Assembly (NCBI GenBank): GCA_036785705.1
Contig: JAWUZG010000015.1
Coordinates: forward strand, 2,681,001-2,745,000
Direction: 5' to 3'
Length of the DNA stretch: 64,000 nt
DNA from: Acanthornis magna
Lineage: Eukaryota; Chordata; Aves; Passeriformes; Acanthizidae
Each line of letters begins with the position of its first letter. Position 1 is the stretch's first letter. A program made the translations under genes and the position numbers. The notes under the pieces were generated by a model. It did no database searches. It was not told the origin of the DNA and saw only the letters and a program-made list of their open reading frames with translations. Below are positions 13,926 through 27,200 of the stretch, one piece after another.

Positions 13926-16900
13926 GGTCCAGTTAAACCCTGGGATTAGCAGCCCGTGGGACTGTCCCTGTAACTCTGGCACTGGAAAGGAGATGAAGAA
14001 TTTAGTTTAGGAAATGTTCACATGTGCACGAGTGCCCCAGGGCTGTTCCATGGCTGCTGTAATTTCTACAGTATCATAATTTGTCCACTTTAACAGTGAA
14101 GATTCAATCTTGCTTTGAGAAATGCCAAACCTGGAGGAATGGAGCAGCTTCCTCACGAAGAAATAGGCTTCCCTTGGCAAATGGTTGGGATATAAAAAAC
14201 ACCAATGTTTTTAGGATTGAGACCTATACTCAGATGTCCCTTGTGGTAACCTAATCTCCCTGGGGTAGCTCAGGTTTGCTCTGTCCCCAAAAGCTGTACA
14301 ACAAAGGCACCTAACACTTCCTGTAAGGACAAAATCCACTGGCTGGGGGTCCTGGGACTTAAGGAAGCCAGAGGACAATGAGAATTCACTTCTTGGAAGG
14401 GTCAGAGAGAATTCAAATGACCAAACTGCTCATGAGAGATTAAAAGAGGGGAGAGACTTGAGGTGCCAAAAGATTGAGCTACCTCAGAGCAAAGGCTCAG
14501 CACCAATTGGCTTTGCCTTGCTGGACACAAAAATTACTGCAGAGCTGCTGCTCTCTGCCCCACCAGGCTCTGTGTGTGTGTTTGAGTCTAACACATCAAA
14601 ACACACTTAGGCTGCTGCGTCTTTCGGCAACATCTTTCATGCAAATTGTGGCGCTTTTTTCCAATAAATTACCCTTAATTTGAATCAATAAAAAAATCTG
14701 CCTTTCCATTACTGTGTGATGACTCTCTCTGGCTCCCTAGTGAATTCATAAATCTGTTTCATGTTCAAGCCTCCAAATTATTTTGATGAGAAATAAGGCG
14801 AAGCAGTATAAACTAAGTTTTCTGCGTGACTTTTCAGGACCAGGTGTCTGCACTCTAATTTGCCACATTTTGATGCCACCCTCCTTGTGTTTTAGACGTG
14901 GGAGATGAATCTGAGTCTCATTCAAATTCGTGTTCTCGTTATTGCTATTCAGAGCCTGAATACTTGTTGGTGAAAGGCTCTAATACTCCAGTAAGTCCAG
15001 GAGCAGCTGCTAAGTCTATTTAAATTTTACTTTGTACTAAGCTCAAGTCGTCAATAAAGGATCTTTTTCCTTCTATAAAATGCCCTGATATTTTTTTCAG
15101 GGTAAGATTAGGCAGCAGCCACCTGAAGGTATTTTATTTACCTTTTAGGTAGGGGCAAGCATAATATTTCTACACTTCTTTTTGGAAGCCCATTTCCATC
15201 TTGAACTGACTTACCAGATTTGGAAAACTCATTTCAGGGGTCTGTAAAGTCTTGAAATCAGGCTAGAAGAACCTGGTGCAAAAGACTTTATTCACAGCTT
15301 TGATATGTCCAATAACAAGCAATTATTTTTATGTTCTTTGAGGCTGAACCACTATAAGGCTTTGAGGTTGAAACCATGAATCACTTGAGACAATCAGAAA
15401 ATACAGGCTTGCACTGATCAAGGGCTCTTTTTGCTGAAATTACAACTCAAGCTTGACCACAAATAGACATCCCTTTTCTAATGTTGGCATTTAGATTTTT
15501 GAAGTCTGTATTGTGAGTCCTACAGGAATTGGTATATCCCCTCCCCATTTTGATTTGTGGAAACCCCTGGACTACTTTCCTTCCCCTGGAATATTTCTTA
15601 TGAAGGTGCAGAGAGCTGTACAGCAAATTTAGCTATCCTGGCTGGCTTGTTTTTCAGTCCTCTTTAAAATAGCCTCTAGAGTGTCAGACATCCAGGGAAA
15701 AAAAAATTAAATAAATGCCGTTGGGATTTGGGAAGTGTGATCTGTGTGGATGAAGGAGAATGTGGCATCAGAATGATTTGCTGCGTGAATCACTGTGACT
15801 AAGTGTCCTTTCCATACTTGCCTGGGGATGCGAAAGTCTGGAATGAGAGCCTGAGGGGGTTCCTGCCTTTTCCTCCCCTGGCCCTGCCGCAGTCATCCTG
15901 CAGCGTGGGCGGCACAGCTCAGGGTCACCGTGACTATATGGGACAGTGTGGGAGAGGCTGAAAGAATTGCCTGAAAGAGGGAGAAAATATCCACCATTTC
16001 TTGTTCTGTGCTCCTCTAATTGTGCTTTATCATTGAAACCTAACGAAGTACACTTTGAAAAGAGCCCGAGCCTTTCAGGCTGAGTTTCACTCTGTGATTC
16101 CCAGCATGGGAAGCCCAAGTGTGCATCTGCAGCGATGAGCCTTGGTCAGCCTCACCAGGACAAGTGACAAACTCGAGCTTTGCTCTGGTTCCCCATCAGG
16201 GCACTGCTGCTCTGCCCCTGCCCCTGCTCCATGTCCAGAGCTGTTGGCACTGTGGCTTTCCCTGGCACTCTGTGACAGTCCCACCGAGCAGCCAAGCTAT
16301 TTCCGTCACCTTCTGCCCTCTCCAAACACCTGTGGAGCTCCAGGGAAAGGAGGGAGTGCAGAACCTTGCACCAAACAGGACAGACCAAGTGCACGTTCCC
16401 TGTGGTGCCTGGAGGCACCAGGGAGGCACAAGGGGAGACCCTTGCCAAGGGGGAGGACCCCAAAAGAGTCTCCAAAGAGTTGAAGTACATTTTTTACAGA
16501 GATTTTTCTCCTTATTTATAAGGCAGAGGTGGAGTTAGTCAGACTCATCTGATTTTACATCTCATTAGTGAAAGGGAAGAAGCAGCAGAGCGAGATTATT
16601 CTAAAAGGGGAGTTGGAACAATGAATTTAAAATCATTAATTTAAAGTTTGTCCTTTGAGACTCTGAGCTGAGAAGCCTTTTAATGCCACCTTAAGCAATC
16701 CAAAGTATCTTTGGAGCATCACAAGGGTGGAGTGAGGAATGCTCTGAATATTGCTGCTAGTGTGGGGAACAAAAAAAAGGAGGTTGAACTAATCTAATGG
16801 ATTACCTAATAAACACAATTTATGGCTGACTATATTCCTACAGATGAAGTAGCAGGAAAATCCAATAGACTATTAAAAAAGGGAGCAGAAAAATATCTTT

Positions 16901-18601
16901 TTTCACTCCTGTTTCGAACTCGAGAGCAGGCAAGTGTAATGAAGTACAGCAAGTGCATTATGCCAAGAGTTTTGCAAAACATTTTTAAAGTGTGATTGAA
17001 ATGTTTTCATGTGGATTGGAAGCTGATTACAGAACCATAAAACCAGAATTGGAGTTGAGAGGTATCTAAAGATCTTAACAGTTCACTTTTCATCTGTGAG
17101 GTCTCCACACTGTGCCTTCAGAAAGCAAAATAACACAGCTGAAATAAACCTCACAATGTAAAATGGACCATAATGCACATAATACAGTTATTTTTGTGCT
17201 AGTCAGTGTTTGAGTGAATGCCCATGTTTTCTCAAATTGAGTCAAATACAAAAATCAATGTAGCATGGGGAGAAAGGTCTGGAGCTGGTTTTAGTTTGTC
17301 CTTGTGTGAACAAAATCAATCAGCCTCTTCTGAGTGCTGTGTTCTTCCTGGAGTCGCCCCTTTGGACACGTACCCACTCTCTGGACCAGAAGTTAGATTT
17401 GAAGACAGCTGGATTTTGGGAAATGAAGAGATATTTTTAGAGAGCATCACACAAAGAGCTGGGTCATGGTAAATTTTTCCCCCTCCAACCTTTTTTTTAG
17501 TGGATAAGAGGCTCCTAGGCGCTGGATTTTTAGGTCCTGTTGTCTGAACAATCCTGCCTGGCCAATTCTTTCCACTGTCCTGTGCCCAGGTGACTGAGAT
17601 GATCCCAGTGATTCTGGAGCACTGTGAGGAGCTGGGGAGGAAAATCAGCTCAGCTGAGGCCTCAGCTTCTGACATTGGTGGCATTTTCTGTACTCTCTGA
17701 GTGTTTTCTCCCTCTACAAAGAGTATTTAGTTGTTCAATGAGACGTAGCTCACTTGGAGCTAATGGATAGCTCAGAGACACCTTTGTGTGGGAAGCCACT
17801 TAAAAAAAATGAATTGAAACATTTGTTTTGGTAGGATTTTTTAACTTGCTTTATACACTGTGGATTTTACAGCCTCTGGCTTCTGGGAAAATATTGTTCA
17901 GGTAAATAAAACAGAAAACTTACTACAGTAGCCCTGATTGGAGATGACCTCTTCTGCAATAGTAATAGGATTTTATTAATGTAGAACCTAATGTGTCTGC
18001 AAAAACTATAACCCAGGTATTTACTCCAAAGCAGTTCTGTCCTGAGGACCAAAGGATGTTGTTTTTCCAAGGTGATGGAGAATTTCCAGATGTCTTCTGA
18101 TTTAGGATTACCCCCAGGACATCAGAAAATCAGGGCCAGGATTTATTCCAGAGGGAACCAGCAGCAGTTGGTTTATTGAGCAGAAGCTGCAAACAGTCAG
18201 TGCACAAATGAAAGGACTCTGGGTGTGTGAGCACGATTTGTTCTTTCTGATGATATATTTTTATTAGGGTGGGAAGCAAAATGGCAGAGCCAAGCCATGT
18301 GCCCCTGAGAGAGGGAGGGAGCAGGAACTTTGCAGCAAGGGTGGGAAGGAGAAGGGTGTTAGGTGAGGAGTTCAGGAGTGTAGGGGAGTAAAATGGCTTT
18401 TTCAAATGAAAATGTAGAGTGTCCTTTATGGCTTAGCTGATGCATCATGAATATAGTTGAGATGTAGAAGGAAAAGACTCAGAGAAGATTTTTGGGCCTG
18501 GGGCAGTTGGTTGTGTACCCCTTGGGCTCAGCCTCTGTGCTGCTCTGGGATGGGGTTTGGGGAGCTCCAGCAGTGCCTGTCCTCCCCTTCTCCATTTCCC
18601 C

Positions 18602-18730
18602 AGATCCACCCCATGGATGGGCCTGGATCCTTCCCTTTTACCCCACTGAGAGCTCTGCAGATCCCAGATCCACCCCATGGATGGGCCTGGATCATTCCCC
18701 TTTTTCCACACTGAGAGCTCTGCAGATCCC
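18602..18730 (+). repeat. Tandem duplication, unit about 64-65 bp, 2 copies
   Basis: Units start with agatccaccccatggatggg at 18602 and 18666 and end with actgagagctctgcagatcc. A third start (agctcca) follows at 18731 but does not continue. The two copies differ at only a few positions. The unit is not a multiple of three, which argues against a coding repeat. Confidence 0.88.
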
Positions 18731-20163
18731 AGCTCCATCACACCAATATTCATGAGAACTTCAACCTTGTCTACCTTTGCAGAGCTGCTCAGGAAAATAT
18801 GTTCCATCTTGCTATAAATACCAACATGCAAGACAGCTTCTTAAGCACTAAATTCCAAGCGAATATTTTGCATATAAACATTTATTTTCTTCAGTTATCT
18901 AGCTCAAAGCTGACCATTTTTCTGCTAGAATGTTGCAGAAGAAACTTGGCTTTTTTTTTTTTTTTCCTGCTGGCTGAAGCAGTTCAGGTGGATTTATTTG
19001 CTATTACTTAGAGCATTAAAACAAGGTTTTGTACATTGGCTTCAGGAGGAATTTCTTGCCCTGTTATTTATGACAGGTGTGCATTAATGGGGGAGCTGGT
19101 TTGGTTCTCTTTCTGTTTTGTAAGGCTGATTTAGATGTGCAGTTTTCAAAAATCTTTGCAACTGGCCAAACTATATTTGGCAATTATGCTAGACAGGAAG
19201 GGTGAAGGTATTAATTTAAAAAAATTGGAAAATGGCGTGGAAAATTGCACAGCCTATTTTCATCCTACACTTACTCCACATGTTAGGTTTTTTTTCTTTC
19301 TGATGAAAAAAAGACAAAGTTGCGACAACTTGATGGTGTAGCTTGAGAGACAACTGTAAAAAGTGCAGTCAGAATCACTGTTTTAAACACACAATGTCAA
19401 AAAATGATTGTACCTGCAGTTGTAATGCTCTTTCTGGTTTAGCAAACACAGTGAACAATGAGCATGGTGAGGTACAAGGAATCAGATTATTCTGTGATTA
19501 GCAAAGCATGACCACTCTTAGGTATTACTCGTGGATACTTGAGGTTTGAGATGCTTTCGGTTCTGCTATATGTCTGCAAATTGAAAGATCCAGGCCAAAA
19601 AAAAAAGGGTCTGAAAAACCAACATGGAAAAGTAAAGTTTGATTTAGGGATGTTTGTGTGAAAGAAGAAAGAGAGGTGTCAGACCTGATTTACAAGTGGG
19701 TTCAAGTGGGTTCTCATGCTTAGTGCTCTGCAATTCCTTCATTGAAGAAGAATTTTTAAATTTTTTGTGTGAGTGATCACAGGTTGATCTTGGGATCAGA
19801 ACAGAGCTCTGAGCTGGATTCACTTGTCCTCTGCTTTTGAGATGAGAATGTAGAGATGCACTTAAGATCTGCTGGGCAGGAAAGGAGGCTAAATGTGTGT
19901 TTGAGAGGCTTTCTGGGCTCAGAATATTGGCTTAGGTGCTTCCAGCTGCTGTTCCTGTCCTGAGTGCTCCTCCTGCCCTCAATCCCTTGCAGATGGATCC
20001 AGGTGTGCAGCCAGGCTTCTCATGGCTCCTGTGTCTGAAGAATATTAAGTCCTTTGTAAGACTTTTCACATGGTTTGGGGTCAAAGCTGTGACCTGACCC
20101 AGTCTGTGCTACTTTTGCTTCTGTGTGAATCCCCTTCAGCCTGTGGCAGGGTCGATCATTTTC

Positions 20164-20440
20164 ACAGAATCCCGGAATGGTTTGGGTTGGAAATGACCTT
20201 AAATCCCATCCAGTGCCACCCCTGCCATGGGCAGGGACACCTTCCTCTATCCCAGGTTGCTCCAAGCCCTGTCCAGCCTGGCCTTGGACACTGCCAGGGA
20301 TCCAGGGGCAGCCACAGCTTCTCTGGGCACCTGTGCCAGGGCCTGCCCACCCTCACAGGAAAACAATTCCTTCCTATTATCTAAATCTACTCTCCTACAC
20401 CTTAAAACCATTGTCCTATCATTGTGTGCCCTCATAAAAA
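20164..20440 (-). mobile_element. CR1 LINE 3' fragment, antisense
   Basis: It begins acagaatcccggaatggttt and continues through the antisense forms of the CR1 3' end, including tgccatgggcagggacacct and gccacagcttctctgggcac, and fades out near 20440. It lies about 200 bp from a sense-oriented CR1 copy, so the pair forms an inverted repeat. Confidence 0.93.
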
Positions 20441-20637
20441 CAGTATTTTGGGGAAGCTGGGAATGTGTGCCTTGAGTTTGCTGACCTGACACCATTTCCC
20501 ACTCCACTCTCTACATGATAACCTGTTTCAGTAAATTGCTGAAAAATGTGCATACTTCAGTTTGTTTTGTGAAACAAATCAAAACTTTTGTTTTTCTGGT
20601 TATTGTTTCTAACTGGTGAAGCCTCAAGCAATTGGGG

Positions 20638-21656
20638 TCAGCCTGGAGGAGAAAAGGCTTTGAGGAGACCTTAGAGCACTTCCCAGTACCTAAAGCAGCC
20701 ATAAGAGAGTTAGGGAGAGGCTTTGGCTAAAGGCATGGAGTGACAGGAGAAGGGAAAATGGTTTTAAACTGGAAAAGGGCAGGTTTAGATTGAGTGTTAG
20801 GAAGGAATTCTTTACTAAGTGCAACACTGGAGCTGCTCCCTGAGAGAAGCTGTGGCTGCCCCTGGATCCCTGAAGTGTCCCAGGCCAGGCTGGACAGGGC
20901 TTGGAGCAACCTGGGATAGTGGAAGGTGTCCCTGCCCATGGCAGGGGTGGAACTGGTTGAGCTTTAAGGTCCCTTCCAACCCAAACTGTTGGGGAAGAAG
21001 AAATAGGAAAGTCTTATATAAATTATTACCTGGCAAAAGATGCTGAAAATATAGAAATTACAAGCGAGATTGAAATGAAGACAAGTTTTGAGATACCAAA
21101 CTTCAGTTACTGAATAACTGAAAAACAATGGCATGGCCACTGAAGGCTCACCACCCTCTCTGATTGAACAATACCCCTCCTTGATTAGACAATACCTCCT
21201 GCTAACACACAGGTCCAACGGTCAGAGCAGACCCTACCAACTCAAGCAGAGAGTACAAAAAGCAGTTTTAAGGGTTTAAAATATAACATCGTATGGTAAT
21301 ACAAGGATGCTTATAGGCTGTATGTAAATGCTATAGAATTTGTATCTTGTCCTAGATTGGTTAGTGAAAATTAGAATATTCAGGCCAGAACATGATTTAT
21401 TGTATTGTAAGCGATAACCACGGTTTTCCGCATTCCCGATTCCTGTACCTCTCTGTCTCACCTCTCTGACCTGCTCTGGGCCGCGCTTGGCAGTTCATAG
21501 CAGGTCTCTTACCCCCATGCTCTTTATTACAATAAACCTCATGCTCTAAGACCAGAATCCAGAGATCTCTGTCTCTGTCCAAACTGCATCCACACACCAC
21601 AGAAACCATCCAACAGGAGCACAGATTTCTACACCAAACCATTCCAAGGTTCTTTG
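20638..21656 (+). mobile_element. CR1 LINE 3' end, interrupted by an LTR
   Basis: The CR1 sequence runs from tcagcctggaggagaaaagg at 20638 through ctgtggctgcccctggatcc to cttccaacccaaac at 20986. A 647-bp LTR then intervenes, and the CR1 end resumes at 21634-21656 as ccaaaccattccaaggttct. The CR1 was therefore in place before the LTR inserted. Confidence 0.93.
20987..21633 (+). mobile_element. Solo LTR of an endogenous retrovirus (647 bp) with 6-bp target duplication
   Basis: The element begins TGTTGGGGAAG and ends TTCTACA, giving the TGT...ACA termini typical of retroviral LTRs. It is flanked by a direct repeat ccaaac at 20981-20986 and 21634-21639, and it interrupts a CR1 copy that is otherwise continuous. 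A polyadenylation signal AATAAA is at 21531-21536, after a C/T-rich segment, supporting + orientation. A 6-bp duplication is typical of alpha/betaretrovirus-like (ERVK-type) elements. No internal retroviral genes are present, so this is what recombination between two LTRs leaves behind. I do not recognise the named family. Confidence 0.9.
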
Positions 21657-23111
21657 AACAGAGTCTCTCATATTGCGTTCCTTACATTTAACAGCAGCCC
21701 ATGGGGTGTTGTAGAGGGATCATGCCTCTCTCCTGTTCCCTTCGAGCAAACAAACAGCTCTGATAATATATGTGGAAAAGAAGGGATTCCTTATGTTCTC
21801 CATGCCTTATCTTTCACACCCAAGTGAGGCTTGTGCTGGGATGAGAAGATGGAGGTGAGCTAGACAAAATATTATCATGCTTTGATGCAAAAACACAGAT
21901 CTGAGTCCTCCACCTCTGCCACTCTCAGCTTTGAACTTGAAATCAAATGCAGAGCCCACATTCTGGGCCCTGGGTGTTTATGATTTACACTCTGCCTGAT
22001 CCCAGCCGTGGAACTGGAAGTGGCAAGTGTTAGCAGACAGTCATGCTGTAAACAGGGATGGGGACTGTGCCAGTCCCATGTGGCTGGGAACCTGGAGTGG
22101 AATCTCTATTGACGGAGAAAAATCTCTGTAGCTACTTAAAATGATACAAAACAACAATTATATTTCACCTTTGAAAAGCAAATGATCTTTAGTTGTCTGC
22201 TGAAGCTGTGGTTGGCCAAGATTAAATGTCAAATTAATGCCTGAAAGGAACGATTTCTGCAGAAAAAGCACTATGACCAAAGTTGAGCTTTGTCTCAGAG
22301 ATCTGTACCTGCTTTTTGCTGTTGGGTTCAGCTGGCAGGGACTCTGTAATTCTCTCTCTGAATTGCATCAGCTCCTTCAAACACCGATAGTTGTCCGTGC
22401 AGTGGTGTTTTACTGTGCAAGTGTGGAGCTGGGAGCGACCCCAAGCAAGAGGCTGTGGCAGAGGAAAAGCTGATTTTCATTCTCCAGTGAGTTTCAGGCT
22501 GGGGAAGGGCTTGGCTTTCCAGGTTTGAATTCAGAAGTGCCAATTGTCAGCTTCAGCCCTGGTCCTAGGAGATGTCACTGCAGGGAGGGGGCAATTAACC
22601 CTTCATTCCTCAGCCTGGTGACAAGGGAGGAGCCAGATCACACCCTCTGCTGGGGCTGGGCTGGTCTGGGTAAGGAATATGGTTAGAATATTAGAATACT
22701 AGAATTTTAAAAGCCTCCAATGGATCTTGTTGTCAAGTCCCGGTAGAGAGCAGGAAGGGAAAGCTGTGGTTGGGAATGGCTGTTTCTTGCTGCTCCTTCT
22801 ATTGAAATCTGAAGCTGCTTTTGATGTTTGGTATCTTATGAATGACACAAACTCAGGTTCAGGAAGATGTGTTTTGGAAACTTGGTGTTGACTACGTGAG
22901 AATAAACCCATATGCAGTAAAAACTATGGAGAGGCATTGCAAAATTTCTGGAAGGTCTGTGGTGCCCAAAACAGCAGTGAGACTTTCAGAAGAACATCTT
23001 CACCTTGCACACCCACTGGACATGCTGAATTCTAAATAAAACATTTCCAGCAGACACCCTGAGCTACAGCTGGTCTTCTTCCATCCATAAAAACCTGCTC
23101 TGGCGGAAGGA

Positions 23112-23183
23112 ACCCCTGCCCACGGAGCAGAGTTGGAACAAGAGGATGTTTAAGGTCCCTTTCAAGCCAAGTCATTCTGTGAT
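23112..23183 (+). mobile_element. CR1 LINE 3' terminal fragment
   Basis: A short tail: cctgcccacggagcagag, then gatgtttaaggtccctttca and attctgtgat. It is more diverged than the neighbouring copies. Confidence 0.8.
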
Positions 23184-23978
23184 AAAAGTCATTTTCATGG
23201 TTAACTCACTTTGCACGTGGCATCTTAACACCTGGCTTGAGGAACACTGCTTCCCCCAGGCAGCAACTAGGGAAATGAATGGTTATGTTTGTGTAACTTG
23301 GAGTTCAAGGATATTTCTGTCAGACTTGAATGCATCGGTTGATTTGTGTTTATTTTTGGGATGCGGGGGAAAATGAAGTTTTCCTGTAGGCTTTATTAGA
23401 GCATGGAGTGGAATATGTAAGGCAAGATTTAAAACCAAATAGCCTATTGTTTCCTGAGGTGTTTTCAATCATGAAGCCTTGCAGTTGGTTTCCCCTCCCC
23501 TCCATCTGCAGTGCTGAGCCCTGTGAAACACATCCAGCTCTCTGCTGCTACCTGCCTCCCTTGTCTCTGCGCTCTTATGAATTGCACCATGTTTTCCAGC
23601 CCTGGAAAATCACACTTTGCCTGTGTGACAAAACTCCTCCTCATCTCTTTGTGAAATCTCATGCCAACCCCGTGATGAATTTGAAGCAAGGGGTGTAGCA
23701 AAGCACAGGGAAAGTTCCTGGTGGCTGTAGGCTGCAGGTGCTGGGCAGGAGCACAGCCTGGCACTCCCAGAGCTGCTCGGGGCTGGGTGTGAGTGCCCTG
23801 GAGCTGGGCTGAACGCTGAGCCTTTCTAAAACTGCTCCAAGGGGGATTTAAACACCACTAAGCCAGGCTTGCTCACAGCTGGGCCTGCCTGGGTGTCATC
23901 TGGTTAAACAGAAGTGACTCTGACTCCAGAGAGGATTATGCAGTTGGGAGCAAAGTGGTTTTCAGAATGAGAACTATG

Positions 23979-24251
23979 GAATCCCAGAATGGTTTGGGTT
24001 GGAAGGGACTGTAAACACCGTCCAGTCCCACCCCTGCCATGGGCAGGGACACCTTCCACTCTCCCAGAGTGCTCCAAGCCCCATCCAACCTTGGACTTCA
24101 ACACCTCCAGGGATGGGGTGCTCACAAACTCTCTGGGTAACCTGTGCTGGGGCCTCACCACCCTTAGAGTAAAGAATTTCTTCACAATATCAAATCTAAA
24201 TCACTCCCCCTTGTCCTATCACTACAGCCCCAGTGAAAAGTCCCTCTCCAG
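23979..24251 (-). mobile_element. CR1 LINE 3' fragment, antisense
   Basis: It opens ggaatcccagaatggtttgg and continues with tgccatgggcagggacacct, a diverged 'aacacctccagggatggggt' segment and 'cttgtcctatcactacagcc', ending in aaaagtccctctcc. This order matches the antisense CR1 3' region. Confidence 0.93.
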
Positions 24252-27200
24252 AAGGCACCACTTTTATAAAAGAGAGGAATTAAAGCTGAGACTGGCCTGC
24301 AGTCTGAATTTCCTGGGATGCCAGCAGCTTTGCTGTTCCATTGGGTTTGGTCCCTTTCCCGACAGCTGAGCAGGGCAGGTGGCAGCAGGACTGGCAGGAC
24401 CTGGTGGCAGGACTCAGTCCGTGGGGCAGGGGAGGCTGGGCCCAGCCCTGGGGTGGGAAGGGACTGCAGACAATGGGATTTTCTGGTCAGATGGACAGGC
24501 TGCCTCCTTCTCCTGCTTGCTGAGCAGTGCTGGAGGAGTTGACATCTGTGACAGTCAGTGGGGTCCCTATTCCCAGTGCAGCCCACCTCCCCTCGCCCTG
24601 TGTGTGCAGCACGGGATGAAAAGAACCAAGGCATAAAAAAGGTCTTGATTCCAGGCCTTGCTTCACAAGGCAGGAGTGAGTTCAAAAAGCAGCAAGAAGT
24701 CAGGAAAAGCTGCCTTTTCTTCTGGCTCAGTAAAGGGACAGACACCAGCCAGGGTGTCCCTGCAGCCCCTGCTCCTGACCTTGGCACACTCACTCACGGA
24801 GTGGCTGTGTCATCTTCCTTGTTCCGGCTCCTTTCTTGTCCATAGCAAGAGATTGTTTTAGTCTCGAGGCACTGCTAAGTGAAAAAGGGGGAGAAAAAAT
24901 ACTATTTTATATATAGAGAGAGATAGTGCAGCTACCTGTCAGCTCCAAATCATCCCCAGGGGGGAGGGGTTGCGTGAGGGGTGTGGAGAGGCAGAATGGG
25001 CTGTTTTATAAAGACAGGCACATAAAACATCACTGGGAATGTAGGGGAATAATGCAATGGATTTATGGGCTCCAAATGCCTTCCCCAAACTGCTACGCAG
25101 GCTGTCACTAAAATGGAAAATAGATCTAAGGTTGTGTAAGGTATCCACAAAGTAGTGTGTGATTTAACAGCAGTACTTACCATTTGCATTGAAACAGGCT
25201 GCAATTGCTAAAATCAGAGGGGAAGCTTAAAGCCCTAATGTTTGGTGGTGGATATGGCTGTGGAGAGCAAAATTCTGCTCACTGGGGTTGATTAATTCTA
25301 TATGACAAAAGATATAAGATAAAGTGGTCTGCATACTGGGATCAATTGCTGTGGGAAGAAACATATGAGCATATTTTTTTTTTCCTTCACTGGCAACCTC
25401 TCAATCCTGAGACATTCAAGTTTGCTGCCCTCAGTTTTAAGGTTATGAACACATGAAATCCTGACAGCTCTGTTATCCATCAGGCTGAAATCTCACTCAT
25501 ATGTACCAAATGGATCTATCAGCCGTGATTTGAGCAGAATATTCTGCCTTGTTAATTTATTTATTTAAGAGGATTAAAGAGAATCTGAGCTGCCATCCCG
25601 GGTTCCCTGAGGATTTCAGCAGTGCAGGGCAAGAAGGGCCATTACAATGAAGTGATGAGATCTTTATCACAATGTGTTCTTGTATCAAGCTTAGGGCCTC
25701 GTGTTCATGCCATAATTCATTGCTCCAAAGGAACTTCTAAACCCAAAGTCAATTCATCACAGCTCTTGATGGTCTATTTCACTGTTTAATTACCACATTT
25801 TTAACAACATGTACCTTTTTTTTCTAGAAGGATTTTTTAACCTCTGATTTTCAACTGCACTTGCTGGAGTTTTTTATTTTAAGAAGCACAGGACAGAGCA
25901 CTTTCTTCCTCAGCCATGCAAAGAAGGAGTAAAATTCACCAGACTTGTGCACTTGCCTGTTCACCACTGGGGTTTTGAAAAACCCGAGTGGGTTATTTTT
26001 GGTATTTTTTCAATTAAAGTTGTGCTTCCTAGTTTAGTTAATACCTCTGCTCCAGTCTCTCCCTTCCCCATGAAAGTTTTATGTCCTTGTAAGAGAAGTT
26101 TTGCAGTCACAGACGATGACAGTTAGCAAAGTGCTCACATCTCCCCAGAAAATTGTGTTAAATTGGGCTCTATGAAGGAGGCAAGAGCTGTGCTTATGCT
26201 CTCAATATTACATCTGCGTCTCTGGGGTTGTTACCATAGCTCAGTGATTTCAAGGAGTTAATATTCTGAGCTTTAAAAAGGATAAAAAACAGAGGGAAAG
26301 ATGGAACAAGAGGGGGTGTGATGGTTAATGGGGACTGCGAGTGCACTGGCATAGGTTGCTTAAATAACAACCAGGAGTGAACTTGCCTACTCTTTTATGC
26401 TGATCTTTTCTTTTTATATTCTCCATAGTCTATCACGGCAATTATACCTTGCTGAACACCTGGAAATTAAACCTATTAAGCCTTTTCTGATAGTTTTCAG
26501 TAGACTTGTACTTGTACATTGACCTGTTTTATGTTTAACAAAGAATTTGGACTCATGTAGCCAAAGTTTGCACGGTTGTCCAGGGATCTGAATCATCTGG
26601 ACACCTCCTGAATCCATCGCTCCTGTCCAGCTGGGAGGACCCCAGGCTCAGTGCTCTGTCTCTCCTGTGTTGGTGGGAAAACTACTAGTTTTTATCCTTC
26701 TAAATTCCTTCACCATTTCACTTTCTGATTTCTTCAAATTTACTGCTTCTGTTGCTTCAGTATGAGAGGCCTTTAATTAACTCAGTGGAGGAGTAGAAAT
26801 CCCAAGAAAGATTTTGGGTTTATTAGTGTGTATTTCTTTGCCCAATTTTGCTGTGTTTAGAACCATAGCAGTGTTGGCCACTAACATTTTCCTTGGGACC
26901 ATTAAGTTCCCCTGGAGCTGATGTGAAAACTCCCCATTCCATATGGAAACCCTGTACAGATATTCCAATTTGCAGAAGAAAGACAACTTTCCACTTAGGA
27001 CAGTGCCTGGGCTGCAGAAGAGATCAGGAAGGTGTTTAAAAACCACAGAGTTTCAGTCTTGTAAGAAATTTCGTCATTCTTGTATTTGTGTTTATCCTGC
27101 ATCAGAATGCTAATAAATATTTTCAGTATTTCCAGTCAGAATTAAATTCTTAAATGTAATTTTGAGTATTTTTCTGTTTGTTTTCTGTCTATGCTCTTAA

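Noticed and set aside
24182..24793. 203-codon open frame on the - strand, the longest outside PTPRT
   Set aside because: It overlaps the CR1 at 23979-24251 and a GC-rich stretch with few stop codons on both strands. The product is unlike any family I know, and no promoter or splice context supports it.
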